64,000 nucleotides of DNA, from NCBI RefSeq assembly GCF_001651035.1, contig NZ_LXRG01000210.1:62001-126000 (forward strand). Direction: 5' to 3'. Positions 48,500 through 56,704 of this stretch are shown piece after piece (positions within the stretch are counted from its first letter, which is position 1; the number at the start of each line of letters is the position of its first letter). The notes beneath the pieces are model-generated. The model was not told where the DNA came from and did no database searches. It was given only the letters and a program-made list of their open reading frames with translations. The stretch is from Halomonas sp. ALS9. Lineage in GTDB: Bacteria > Pseudomonadota > Gammaproteobacteria > Pseudomonadales > Halomonadaceae. Both the position numbers and the translations under genes were made by a program.

Positions 48500-48502
48500 G
48501 TT

Positions 48503-50713
48503 TTACCAAGCGTAGGATATAGATCCTATTACGCTCCTGCCTACGCCATACTTACACGAGTTTCCAAAATATCCACAGTCACTTACGTACTCCTTATCTG
48601 TAACGTTGTTCGCATTGACCTGTGCACGCCAGCCTTCAAAGCTAGCATCGATACTTGAAAAATCATAGCTCATGGATGCATCAAAAAGTGTCGTAGAAGG
48701 TAGTGAGTTTTCATTGGCGCTATCATAGAAACTTGAGCCTATGTATCGAACACCGGCACCCAGACCTAAACCATTCAATGTTCCGCTATTAAAATTGTAG
48801 TTGGCCCATAGGTTCGCCATATTTTCAGGCTGTCCAGTTGGTCTTTTTCCTAGGTTGTCAGTATTACTTTCAGTGATTTCTAGATCCAAGTAAGTATAGC
48901 TGGCTACTAGATCTAAACCAACGGGTAAACTTGCTCTTCCTTCAAGCTCAAGACCTCTAGAACGCCACTCTCCTGTCTGCTGATTGAAACCTGGATTGTT
49001 TAAATCGGAAGTTGTAACATTTTGGCGAGCCAAGTCGAATATTGAACCAGTGATTGAAAGATTGCCGTCATTAGAAAGGTATTTTATACCAGTCTCATAT
49101 TGCTGGGCTGTTTCTGGCTCAAAAGTTGCACCATCAGCACCTTGGCCTACCACTGGCAAAAAAGAGGTAGAGTAGCCAATGTAGGGTGTTAATCCATTAT
49201 CTGCAGTGTAAGCTAGTCCTGCTCGATAAGTGAATTCTTTGTCACTTGCTTTATTTTCTGTATTTGTTAGACGATTACGATCAGTTTGACTGCTCCAGTC
49301 ATGGCGGCCAGCAAGTGTTAAAGCCCAGCGGTCATTAATTTTTATTTGATCCTGAAGATATAAACCTGTCTGCTCTAACTCTTGTGAAGCGCTGCCTTGG
49401 GTCGTCCACGAGAGGCTGCTAGTACCATAAACGGGATTGAAGACATCTATAGGTGTGAGGCCTTGAGGTAAGTCCACAGTGAAATCGTTATTGGCTTTTT
49501 GCCAATCTACACCTACCAGAATTTTATGATCAACTCCTTGCGTATTTATATCAAACTGTAGCTGGTTATCCGTCGTGATAGCATCAACATTTTCATCTCG
49601 TCTCAATCCATATCGAGGTACTGTACGAAGGTCATCCATCAATTGACCAACATAAATATTTGTAATATCTGTTTCTGCTTCACGATAGCGAGTATTTTGC
49701 CGAATGGTTACTGTGTCATTGAACCTATGCTCGAATAAGCTTGCGACTGAAAAATAAGTTTGTTCGAAGTTGTCAGTGCCTGGCTCGCCGATGAAACGCG
49801 AGCGAGGGATTTCACCATTGGGGTTGCTATCCAATGTACCTGCCTGAGGTAGGGCATAGTAAGATCCAACAGTATCCAGTTCTTTATATTCTGCTAATAA
49901 GGTGAGAGAAGTTCTATCATTCGGTGTCCAGGAGAGGCTTGGTGCAAGATAGGTGCGGTCATTTTTTGTATAGTCAATTTCTGCATTCGCATCTCTTAGT
50001 AAACCTACAAAACGATACTTCAGTGCTCCCTGGTCATCTAGGTAATCACTAACATCGGTAGCGATCTGATTCAGATCGTTACTTCCAGCAGAAACTCTAA
50101 CTTCGCCTTGGGGTATGTCGGTGGGTTTTTTGCTAACTAGATTGACGATTCCTCCTGGGCCGCCTTGTCCATAAAGAACCGAGGAAGGCCCTCTGAGAAC
50201 TTCAATTCTCTCTAAACCATAAGGTTCTGAGACGGTTCTGCCCTGATTATTGAAAGCAGTGAGCCGTAATCCATCACGATAAAAAAGCTCTGTAGCACTA
50301 AAACCACGTATGGAAACAAAGTCACGTCTTGGGTCTAGCCCATTAGAGTTACCAATAACGCCTGCAGTGTAGCTCAAGGTATCACCGATAGACTGAGCTC
50401 CCCGCGCTTCAACTTCATCACGGGTAATAACAGATATCGACTGTGGTACTTCGTTAAGAGGAGTGTCGGTCTTAGTGCCCGTTGCACTGCGGGTTGCCAC
50501 GTAGCCATCTACAGGCCCTGTTGCTTCTTCATAGAGACGGCTTTCGGTTACTTGTAGGGTAGGTAGTGCGGTGCTTGTATCGCTGCTTTCATTAGGTTGT
50601 AGATTGGTGCCTTGAGCGAAAGCCGACGGAGCCGCGAATAGCGATGCAGCGCAGGCATTGGCAATGGCCACAGTGAGCAGGTGTCTGCGCAGGCCGGTAC
50701 GAAGTTGGTGCAT
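48503..50713 (-). CDS. TonB-dependent siderophore receptor, copy 2 (FhuA/FoxA-like)
   Basis: Outer-membrane receptor of 736 aa: signal peptide ending PSAFAQ, then a plug (NEVPQSISVITRDEV; DFVSIRGFSATELFYRDGL; IEVLRGPSSVLYGQGGPGG) typical of ferrichrome/ferrioxamine receptors, then a 22-strand-like barrel ending in VIGSISYAW. It is the best candidate for uptake of the lipopeptide siderophore made here, because it lies within the biosynthetic block. GC content is about 43% in a line I counted, against about 57% in the NRPS genes, suggesting an independent origin. A Fur-like AT-rich repeat lies just upstream of its start. Confidence 0.9.
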   Translation of the reverse strand: MHQLRTGLRRHLLTVAIANACAASLFAAPSAFAQGTNLQPNESSDTSTALPTLQVTESRLYEEATGPVDGYVATRSATGTKTDTPLNEVPQSISVITRDEVEARGAQSIGDTLSYTAGVIGNSNGLDPRRDFVSIRGFSATELFYRDGLRLTAFNNQGRTVSEPYGLERIEVLRGPSSVLYGQGGPGGIVNLVSKKPTDIPQGEVRVSAGSNDLNQIATDVSDYLDDQGALKYRFVGLLRDANAEIDYTKNDRTYLAPSLSWTPNDRTSLTLLAEYKELDTVGSYYALPQAGTLDSNPNGEIPRSRFIGEPGTDNFEQTYFSVASLFEHRFNDTVTIRQNTRYREAETDITNIYVGQLMDDLRTVPRYGLRRDENVDAITTDNQLQFDINTQGVDHKILVGVDWQKANNDFTVDLPQGLTPIDVFNPVYGTSSLSWTTQGSASQELEQTGLYLQDQIKINDRWALTLAGRHDWSSQTDRNRLTNTENKASDKEFTYRAGLAYTADNGLTPYIGYSTSFLPVVGQGADGATFEPETAQQYETGIKYLSNDGNLSITGSIFDLARQNVTTSDLNNPGFNQQTGEWRSRGLELEGRASLPVGLDLVASYTYLDLEITESNTDNLGKRPTGQPENMANLWANYNFNSGTLNGLGLGAGVRYIGSSFYDSANENSLPSTTLFDASMSYDFSSIDASFEGWRAQVNANNVTDKEYVSDCGYFGNSCKYGVGRSVIGSISYAW

Positions 50714-50744
50714 AGGAATCCCCTTGCATGATATTTTGTATGTT

Positions 50745-50763
50745 AATAGTAATTGTTATTATT
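50745..50763. promoter_or_regulatory. Fur-box-like site upstream of receptor 2
   Basis: AATAGTAATTGTTATTATT, 32-50 bases upstream of the receptor start on the minus strand, fits the repeated NATAAT pattern of Fur sites. The run TTATTATTAGTATTATG continues beyond it. Confidence 0.45.
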
Positions 50764-50873
50764 AGTATTATGTTCTGAATTTGTACGCTCTTGCAACACT
50801 CTGTTGCTTAAAAAGGTACCTGTGACTAGAGGCGCTACATTCACCATCCATGCAGTGCCCCATGCGGCGACAA

Positions 50874-51830
50874 CTAGACATCTACTGGGCTTGGCTGGTT
50901 AATGAGATGTTGCCGTAGCGCCTTAACGATATCCGCACGCACCTGACCGGTGGCATCGGGCGTAATGCTGCCCAGGCGTGCGAAGTCGTGCACCATGCCG
51001 GGGTAAACAGTCAGTTGTGTATCCACGTTCGCTTGCTGTAAACGGTTCACGTAAGCAATGCCTTCGTCAACCAGGGGATCATGTTCGGCCAGGGCGATGA
51101 AGGCAGGTGGTAGGTTGTTGAGCTCCGCAGCCTCCAGCGGCGCAAAACGCCAGTCGTGGCGTTCCTCATCACTATTGAGATAGTGGCCAAACATCCACTG
51201 CAGGGTATCTGCTTCCAGCAGATAGCCTTGTGCGTATCGGCGGTGAGACTCACTGTCCTGCCAGGCACTGGTACAGGGATAGAGCAGGATCTGGCAGCGT
51301 GGCGGGTGCCAACCATTATCACGCGCTGACATGCAAAGAGCCGTGGCCAGGGTGCCGCCAACACTGTCACCACCCACGGCGATACGTGAGGTATTGAGCC
51401 CCATCTCTTCGCCATGCTTCAGCAGCCAGCAATAGGCATCTTCAGCGTCGTGAAACGCTGTCGGAAACTTGTGCTCGGGAGCCAGGCGATAATCGACTGC
51501 CAACACTGTGTAGCCAGTCGCTTGAGCGATGCTCTGACAAAGCGAATCGTGGGAATCCAGGCTGCCCAGTAGGTAGCCGCCGCCATGGAAGTAGAGCAGG
51601 GTGGGTGATAAAGACTCCTCGCCTTGGTAGTGGCGTAGTTCAAGAGGGTGGCCATCTCGACAGGTGATGCTTAGTGACGTTGCATCGTTAGATATTGGCT
51701 CATCTAGCATCTGTGAGGATGCTTCGTAGGCAGCGCGTGCTTGTTGTGGTGAGAGCGAGTGGAAAGGCGGACTGCCGCTATCGGCGACCAGTTCTAAGAA
51801 AGCGGCGATATCAGGATGTAAGGACATCAT
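50874..51830 (-). CDS. Alpha/beta hydrolase, hormone-sensitive-lipase family
   Basis: Protein of about 318 aa. It has the oxyanion-hole HGGG, the nucleophile motif GDSVGG, an acid in EHDPLVDEG and the catalytic His in GMVHDFARLG, all marks of HSL-type esterases. I start at the double ATG (51830/51827) giving MMSLHPDIAAF; an open frame to 51875 overlaps a GGCCGC hairpin at 51853-51873. It follows the ornithine monooxygenase gene on the same strand. In this context it could hydrolyse the siderophore (ester or lactone bond, or the acyl tail) to free iron or alter its membrane affinity; that role is inferred from position only. Confidence 0.82.
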   Translation of the reverse strand: MMSLHPDIAAFLELVADSGSPPFHSLSPQQARAAYEASSQMLDEPISNDATSLSITCRDGHPLELRHYQGEESLSPTLLYFHGGGYLLGSLDSHDSLCQSIAQATGYTVLAVDYRLAPEHKFPTAFHDAEDAYCWLLKHGEEMGLNTSRIAVGGDSVGGTLATALCMSARDNGWHPPRCQILLYPCTSAWQDSESHRRYAQGYLLEADTLQWMFGHYLNSDEERHDWRFAPLEAAELNNLPPAFIALAEHDPLVDEGIAYVNRLQQANVDTQLTVYPGMVHDFARLGSITPDATGQVRADIVKALRQHLINQPSPVDV

Positions 51831-51889
51831 GGGCGTAAGTCTCGATATTTGGGGCCGCCCTGAGAGAGCGGCCATGCTTTGATGGGCTA

Positions 51890-53185
51890 TTAGTCTGTGG
51901 CTACCAGTGATGGAATCGGCATATCTGAATGGGCTGCTGGTAGCGCCTCATTAAGCACTTCACAAATCTCACTTGTCCGTGCCGCCAAAATCGATAGCAG
52001 GGTGTCACTTAAGCCATGGGTGGGTTCGCAACTGCCTTGCAGGAAAATAGCCGGTTTGAACTCAGGCTTGGTATAGAGCTGATAGTGACGGTTGACGGCA
52101 AAATCAGGCAGGTAGTTCGCAACGGGGGCCAGTAGCCGTTTATGGGTGTCGCGCACATAGCCGGTGGCTAACACCACTGCGTCGTAGCGGGTGGACTCGG
52201 TATGGCCGCTCTCCAAATCGCGCACAAGTAGCTCAACGCCTTCAGGGCCTGCTTCGCTGCCAATAACCTCATGGCGGCGGCGGAAGCGATGGCGGGCCTG
52301 GCCGGTCACTTTTTGCTGGTAGAACACATCGTAAATTTCCTGAATCAGCGCCAAGTCAGGTGCCGAGTAGTTGGTGCTTTTGTACTCCTGTAGCAGCGCT
52401 TCCCGCTGGCCAGTGGGGTTGTTGAACACGTAGTCGGTGTATTCGGGATTGAAAATCTCGTTGACAAAGGGGCTATCGTCCGAGGGTTTAAAGGCCCACG
52501 CCCGGCTAATCAGATCCACCTGAATGCCTTCGCGGTTGTGCAGATCAAGGAAGATCTCAGCGGCGCTCTGGCCTGCACCGATGACGGCTATGCGTTTGGG
52601 GGCGTCTTGCTTCGCCAGCTCCCGGAGGTAGTGGCTGGAGTGGAAGACCCGCGGGTCGTCTTTTAGCCCAGCGAAGCATTCAGGCACATTGGGCGCGCCG
52701 CCTACGCTGATCACCAGTGAACGGGTGAGCCTTTCCTGTACCGCGCCGCTTTCATCCCGTGAGCGAACGCGGAGGTAGGCGACCTCGTCGTCGTCAGTTT
52801 CGGGCAGCACTTCAAACACATCCTCTCCGTAGGCGCACTGGTGTTCAAAGTGGCTGGCCGTCCAGCTTAGGTAATCATTGAACTCGTGACGGCTGGGGAA
52901 AAAGGTCTGCAGGTTGATAAAGTCCTGTAGGCGGCCTTTGCTGTGGAGGTAATTGAGAAAGCTGAAACGGCTGCCTGGATTGCGGGGCGTGACCAGGTCT
53001 TTGAGGAAAGAGATCTGCATATGGGCATTTTCCAGCAGCATATGCGGGTGCCAGGCAAAGCAGGGCTGACGCTCAATAAACAAGGCATCCCGTGCTTGCC
53101 CTGCCTGGCGTTGCTCGTCGAGGGCAATGGCCAGAGCAATGTTGGAGGGGCCGAAGCCGATGCCGATCAAGTCGTGAATATGCAT
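51890..53185 (-). CDS. L-ornithine N5-monooxygenase (PvdA/SidA-like)
   Basis: Flavoprotein of 431 aa. It has the FAD-binding GIGFGPSNIAL at residues 8-18, the NADPH-binding GAGQSAAEIF near 203, and the late VVLATGYVRD motif of N-hydroxylating monooxygenases. MQISFLKDLVTPRNP is diagnostic of the PvdA/IucD family. It hydroxylates the side-chain amine of ornithine (or lysine) as the first step of hydroxamate synthesis. The acyltransferase gene is 23 bases upstream on the same strand, forming a hydroxamate-precursor operon with the hydrolase. Ornithine rather than lysine is inferred from the A-domain codes. Confidence 0.9.
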   Translation of the reverse strand: MHIHDLIGIGFGPSNIALAIALDEQRQAGQARDALFIERQPCFAWHPHMLLENAHMQISFLKDLVTPRNPGSRFSFLNYLHSKGRLQDFINLQTFFPSRHEFNDYLSWTASHFEHQCAYGEDVFEVLPETDDDEVAYLRVRSRDESGAVQERLTRSLVISVGGAPNVPECFAGLKDDPRVFHSSHYLRELAKQDAPKRIAVIGAGQSAAEIFLDLHNREGIQVDLISRAWAFKPSDDSPFVNEIFNPEYTDYVFNNPTGQREALLQEYKSTNYSAPDLALIQEIYDVFYQQKVTGQARHRFRRRHEVIGSEAGPEGVELLVRDLESGHTESTRYDAVVLATGYVRDTHKRLLAPVANYLPDFAVNRHYQLYTKPEFKPAIFLQGSCEPTHGLSDTLLSILAARTSEICEVLNEALPAAHSDMPIPSLVATD

Positions 53186-53208
53186 AAGAGTCCTCTTGGC
53201 TTACGTGT

Positions 53209-54321
53209 TTATAAGGTGAAGCGTGGGTCGGGTCGTGGCGCTGACCCAGGGTGCGGAGGCAGTGGTATCCAACTGCGCTCGTTAAAAAAGTGTTCGCGTA
53301 GCTGCATGCCGAGCATGGCCCGCTTATGGGGGAAGTCGAACGCCTTAACGTGGGCGTAACCGCACTGGGCAAGGTTGTGCAGCATCTTGGCGTTATCCAC
53401 GCGGGGCTCGATCACCAGGCGCTGGGTGCGGCAGTCATCCAGAAACAGGTAGTGCGAGATAGAGGGCATCCAGGCCGCCACATAAGGCCGCCCGCGCAAA
53501 GCGGCTTCGCCGATCAGTACGTGCCAGCCGCGATCAAAGTCATCGGCAGCGTAATAAGCGGCGATGCGATCCTCCTTGGCCCAATAAGTCTCGAAGTAGC
53601 CGAAGGGTTCGCCGTCAATACAGCCGATCAGCGGTACCACGCTGGGATTTTGCAGCGTGCTCTCCAGCCGCTCGCGGTGCTGTTGCAAATCACCCTGCTC
53701 TTCCCAGAAGTGAGCGACAACCGGGTCGTTCATCCAGCGGTTGAAGCGTTCAAGATCAAGTTCCAGGTCAAGCACCCGAAAACTCAGAATGGCATTCAAC
53801 CAGGGAATATGGCGCTGATAGACCGTGCCGCTGGGGCGCGGCGGGCGGCGTAGATGACGCTTTCCGTTCTCCAAGATAGGCTGCTGCGGGTAGGCGCGCA
53901 TGGAGGGGGAGGTAAGCCAAAGGGTTGGCAACTGCCAAAAAAGCTCCGCGTAGGCCCAGAGTTCTCCATGGCTATCTTTAACGGCGATTCCGGCTGCACA
54001 CAGGTTGGCATGCACAACAGTGGGTAGCTGAAGGCGTAGTGCAACAGTGGCCGGGTAACAGGCAAAAGCCCCTTCGATAGCCGCAAGTAACGCTGGGAGA
54101 GGTGGCGCGGAGCGCTGTGACCAGCGCAGCGTCAAGTGGTTGCTATCGTCAACCAATGACCATTCAAGACGTTCTTGATCACCCTTAACGAGCAGTGACT
54201 GCGTGGTGGAATCCCCCATGACTTGATAGCCGTAGCCCTCAGGCCGTGAGAGCAGAGAGGTTTCCGCGGTGCTTTCATAGGGTACGTCTACCTGTGTTTG
54301 TGCCTGGACAGTACTGGACAC
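53209..54321 (-). CDS. IucB/AlcB-like GNAT acyltransferase for N-hydroxyornithine
   Basis: Protein of 370 aa. The C-terminal half (LNAILSFRVLDLELDLERF, VAHFWEEQGDLQQHRERL, then GEPFGYFETYWAKEDRI and RGRPYVAAWM) is the siderophore-type GNAT fold (Acetyltransf_8). Relatives acylate N-hydroxy-lysine or -ornithine to hydroxamates. The N-terminal ~150 residues are a less conserved extension. The start is GTG at 54321 with AGGAGC 8 bases ahead. It precedes the monooxygenase gene, so the two enzymes would act in sequence. No formyltransferase is visible, so acetyl or another acyl group is favoured over formyl. Confidence 0.87.
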   Translation of the reverse strand: MSSTVQAQTQVDVPYESTAETSLLSRPEGYGYQVMGDSTTQSLLVKGDQERLEWSLVDDSNHLTLRWSQRSAPPLPALLAAIEGAFACYPATVALRLQLPTVVHANLCAAGIAVKDSHGELWAYAELFWQLPTLWLTSPSMRAYPQQPILENGKRHLRRPPRPSGTVYQRHIPWLNAILSFRVLDLELDLERFNRWMNDPVVAHFWEEQGDLQQHRERLESTLQNPSVVPLIGCIDGEPFGYFETYWAKEDRIAAYYAADDFDRGWHVLIGEAALRGRPYVAAWMPSISHYLFLDDCRTQRLVIEPRVDNAKMLHNLAQCGYAHVKAFDFPHKRAMLGMQLREHFFNERSWIPLPPHPGSAPRPDPRFTL

Positions 54322-54439
54322 CGCAAAGCTCCTATTAATAAGAACGAATCACAAAAACGAACCGAAAAAAAACAAAGAAAAAACAGCCATAAAAATCACC
54401 TGCCACGGGGCGGCGTTGCTGACTTCCTTATCTAAGGAC

Positions 54440-54452
54440 GAATGAGAATGAG
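54440..54452. promoter_or_regulatory. Fur-like half site between acyltransferase and exporter 2
   Basis: GAATGAGAATGAG in the 220-base divergent region resembles tandem Fur hexamers (consensus GATAAT). It could control both the hydroxamate genes and the exporter. No exact PvdS-type TAAAT-N16-CGT match was found here; the nearest (TAAAA-N16-CGG) is imperfect. Confidence 0.4.
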
Positions 54453-54545
54453 GCTTGTTTACATAAAAATTGATTAACTTTTTGCGGGAGCGGTTCGTCT
54501 TTAGAGGTAGCTGTCGGTTTTCAATCGCTTTCCAACGAGGTGAAT

Positions 54546-56198
54546 GTGCTTTCCTATCTGTTTCGTCGAACCCGCGGGCTGATGACCGCCGCTGCGCTGG
54601 CCAGTATTCTCTCGGGGCTTTTCAGCGTGCTGCTGATAGCCCAAATTAATGCCGCATTAACCAGCGATGCCGCCAGCCGCGCCGCTACTCATGCCAACCC
54701 TGCCTGGGCCTTCGCGGGCATTGCCGTGGCGTTGATGGTCTGTCGAATGGTGTCGACGGCGCTGTTTGAGCGATTGGGGCAGCGTGCCCTGGCGGAGTTG
54801 CGTAGTTTTATTGCCCAGTGCGTGGCCAAGACCCCCTTTGCTCAGTTCGAGCGCGTGGGCAGTGCGCGGATCCAGTCGGCGCTCACCGAGCACAGCAACA
54901 ACGTGGCGGTGCTGTTCGTTAGCTTGCCGGTGATTTTGACCAATACGGTCATCGTGGTGGGGTGCTTGGGTTACCTGGCGCTGCTGTCATGGCAGGTGTT
55001 CTTGTTTGCTCTGGGGGTGATTGGGTTGGGCGCTGTTGGCTATCACCTGGTGCACTTACGCGCTATTCACTATCTCCAGAGTGCCTCGTCAGAGCAGGAT
55101 CGTTTGTTTGGTCATTTCCGCGCGCTGACCGATGGGGCGAAAGAGCTGCGGCTGCACCAGCGCAAGAGCCGGGTCTTTATGGATCAGATACTGGGGGAGT
55201 CGGTTGAAGGCGTGCGGCGGCTGCGCACCTATGGCATGTCGCTGTTCGTGATCTCGACCAGCTGGGGGCAGTTCCTGATGTATGCCTTTATTGGGCTGGT
55301 GCTGTTTGTGTTGGCGGGGGATGGGCCTAATCAAACCCAGGTAATGACCGGCTTTGCCCTGGTGTTTGTGTTTATGGTGACGCCCCTGGAAGGATTGCTG
55401 ATCAATATTCCGCGGATCAACATGGCGCGGGTAGCCGCTAGTCGAATTGATGACATCACCCGCGAGATGCCCCAGGGGCAGGAGAGGCAAACATCACCTC
55501 AGGTGACTGATTTTCAACGGCTCGAATTGCGCGACGTCACCCATCAGTACTACCACGAGCAGAGCGATGATTTCTTTGAGCTGGGGCCGATTAATTTAAG
55601 CTTTACGCCGGGGGAAGTGGTGTTCCTGGTGGGGGGCAACGGCAGTGGCAAAACCACGTTGGCCAAAGTGGTGGTGGGGCTTTATCCGCCGGATGGTGGC
55701 GAGGTGTTGCTCAATGGCGAACCTGTCGAGGCGGATGGCTGGGATGCCTATCGGCAGCTCTTCTCGGTCGTTTTTTCTGACTTCTACCTCTTCGAGCGCC
55801 TGTTGGAAGCGCCACGGGAAGATCTCGACGACGAAGGCAATCGTCTGCTGGCCAAACTGCACCTGCAGCACAAGGTGCGGGTCGAAAACGGTGCCTTCAC
55901 CACCCAGGCGCTCTCCCAAGGGCAGCGCAAACGCTTGGCACTGGTAGTGGCCTACCTGGAAGATCGGCCCTTCCTGGTGTTTGACGAATGGGCCGCGGAT
56001 CAGGATCCGTTATTCAAAGAGGTGTTCTACACAGAGGTGCTGCCTGAGCTAAAGCGCATGGGCAAGGCAGTGTTGGTGATTACCCACGATGACCGCTACT
56101 TCCACCTCGCGGATAGATTGGTGCGGCTGGAGAGCGGCAAGCTGTTGGCGCCAGAGCAGGTGGTTGGGGAGGATGCCAAAATAGAGAGTATCGTTTAA
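54546..56198 (+). CDS. PvdE-like cyclic peptide exporter, copy 2
   Basis: ABC exporter of about 550 aa with six predicted membrane helices in the first ~300 residues, then Walker A GGNGSGKTT, signature LSQGQRKR and Walker [14 protein letters not shown]. It is the most divergent of the three exporters in the window, yet the one inside the biosynthetic block. It is therefore the best candidate for moving the finished lipopeptide across the inner membrane. GTG at 54546 has GAGG 5 bases upstream; a GTG at 54540 in the same frame is also possible but overlaps that site. It is divergent from the hydroxamate-precursor operon. Confidence 0.88.
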   Translation: MLSYLFRRTRGLMTAAALASILSGLFSVLLIAQINAALTSDAASRAATHANPAWAFAGIAVALMVCRMVSTALFERLGQRALAELRSFIAQCVAKTPFAQFERVGSARIQSALTEHSNNVAVLFVSLPVILTNTVIVVGCLGYLALLSWQVFLFALGVIGLGAVGYHLVHLRAIHYLQSASSEQDRLFGHFRALTDGAKELRLHQRKSRVFMDQILGESVEGVRRLRTYGMSLFVISTSWGQFLMYAFIGLVLFVLAGDGPNQTQVMTGFALVFVFMVTPLEGLLINIPRINMARVAASRIDDITREMPQGQERQTSPQVTDFQRLELRDVTHQYYHEQSDDFFELGPINLSFTPGEVVFLVGGNGSGKTTLAKVVVGLYPPDGGEVLLNGEPVEADGWDAYRQLFSVVFSDFYLFERLLEAPREDLDDEGNRLLAKLHLQHKVRVENGAFTTQALSQGQRKRLALVVAYLEDRPFLVFDEWAADQDPLFKEVFYTEVLPELKRMGKAVLVITHDDRYFHLADRLVRLESGKLLAPEQVVGEDAKIESIV

Positions 56199-56226
56199 GC
56201 TGTATAGGAAACCGAGGAGGATGATC

Positions 56227-56433
56227 ATGAATACCCAGCTAGATCCTATCGTTTCGGAATTCGAGACGCAGGAACAAGCAGATAGCTATGATCGTTGGCT
56301 CAAAGCCAAGGTTCAGCACAGCATCGACAACCCAGGCCAGGGAATGCCCCATGATCAGGTCATGTCTAAGGTTGATGCGATCCTCAAGCTGCCCGGAGGT
56401 TGCGCTCTCGTATTGAAGCAGCTGTCTCTTTAG
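56227..56433 (+). pseudogene. Truncated RelB/StbD-like antitoxin, fused out of frame to toxin remnant
   Basis: The first ~50 residues (SYDRWLKAKVQHSIDNPGQG, then PHDQVMSKVDAIL) are a standard small RelB/StbD antitoxin with a good Shine-Dalgarno (GAGGAGG). After about 56379 the normal C-terminus is missing and the reading frame runs into the body of a toxin gene in the wrong frame, ending LVLKQLSL. The antitoxin lacks its usual toxin-binding tail. It may still be translated and bind DNA. Confidence 0.75.
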
Positions 56434-56579
56434 TGGCTGAGCATCCGTATTTACATCAAGTGGGCCGCTTGCCGGGGACGCGGGAAATAGTGGCTCACCC
56501 AAACTTTATTGTGATCTACCAAGTGACGAATCGCATTGAAGTTATCTCAGTGGTTCACACTCGCCAAAACTACCCCTGA
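56379..56579 (+). pseudogene. ParE/RelE-family toxin remnant lacking its N-terminus
   Basis: In the +1 frame relative to the antitoxin, 56379-56579 encodes a clean toxin C-terminus (DPQAARRLRSRIEAAV; VGRLPGTREIVAHPNFIVI; VHTRQNYP then stop). The first ~35 residues of the family and any start codon are absent. An internal deletion has joined the antitoxin to the middle of the toxin, so no active toxin is expected. Confidence 0.78.
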
Positions 56580-56605
56580 CGCCTACTCGTCGCTAATACG
56601 AACTG

Positions 56606-56703
56606 CTAAGCCAAGGTCTCCACCTCAAACGCGACAATCTGGCGTTGGGCGCTGGAAAATTCGAGCCGGTCAGATAGATAGGGTTGCCGGAGGCATCATG
56701 GCT
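56606..56703 (-). pseudogene. 3' fragment of AAA-ATPase/PD-(D/E)XK family gene
   Basis: This stretch matches the 3' end of the gene at 15788 at about 90% over 60 bases. It encodes EFSSAQRQIVAFEVETLA and a stop; farther in, a one-base deletion breaks the frame. Nothing of the remaining ~500 codons is present. It shows that a second family copy once stood here or that the sequence was moved by recombination. Confidence 0.75.
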
Positions 56704-56704
56704 G

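Noticed and set aside
47581-50713. AT-rich segment as a mobile element
   Set aside because: No transposase, terminal inverted repeats or target duplication was visible; only foreign origin of two genes is suggested.
53209-54321. Formylation of hydroxyornithine as in pyoverdine
   Set aside because: No PvdF-like formyltransferase is in the window; the only candidate acylating enzyme is a GNAT of the IucB type.
54461-54515. PvdS-type promoter before exporter 2
   Set aside because: The best candidate is TAAAA-N16-CGG, mismatched in both elements.
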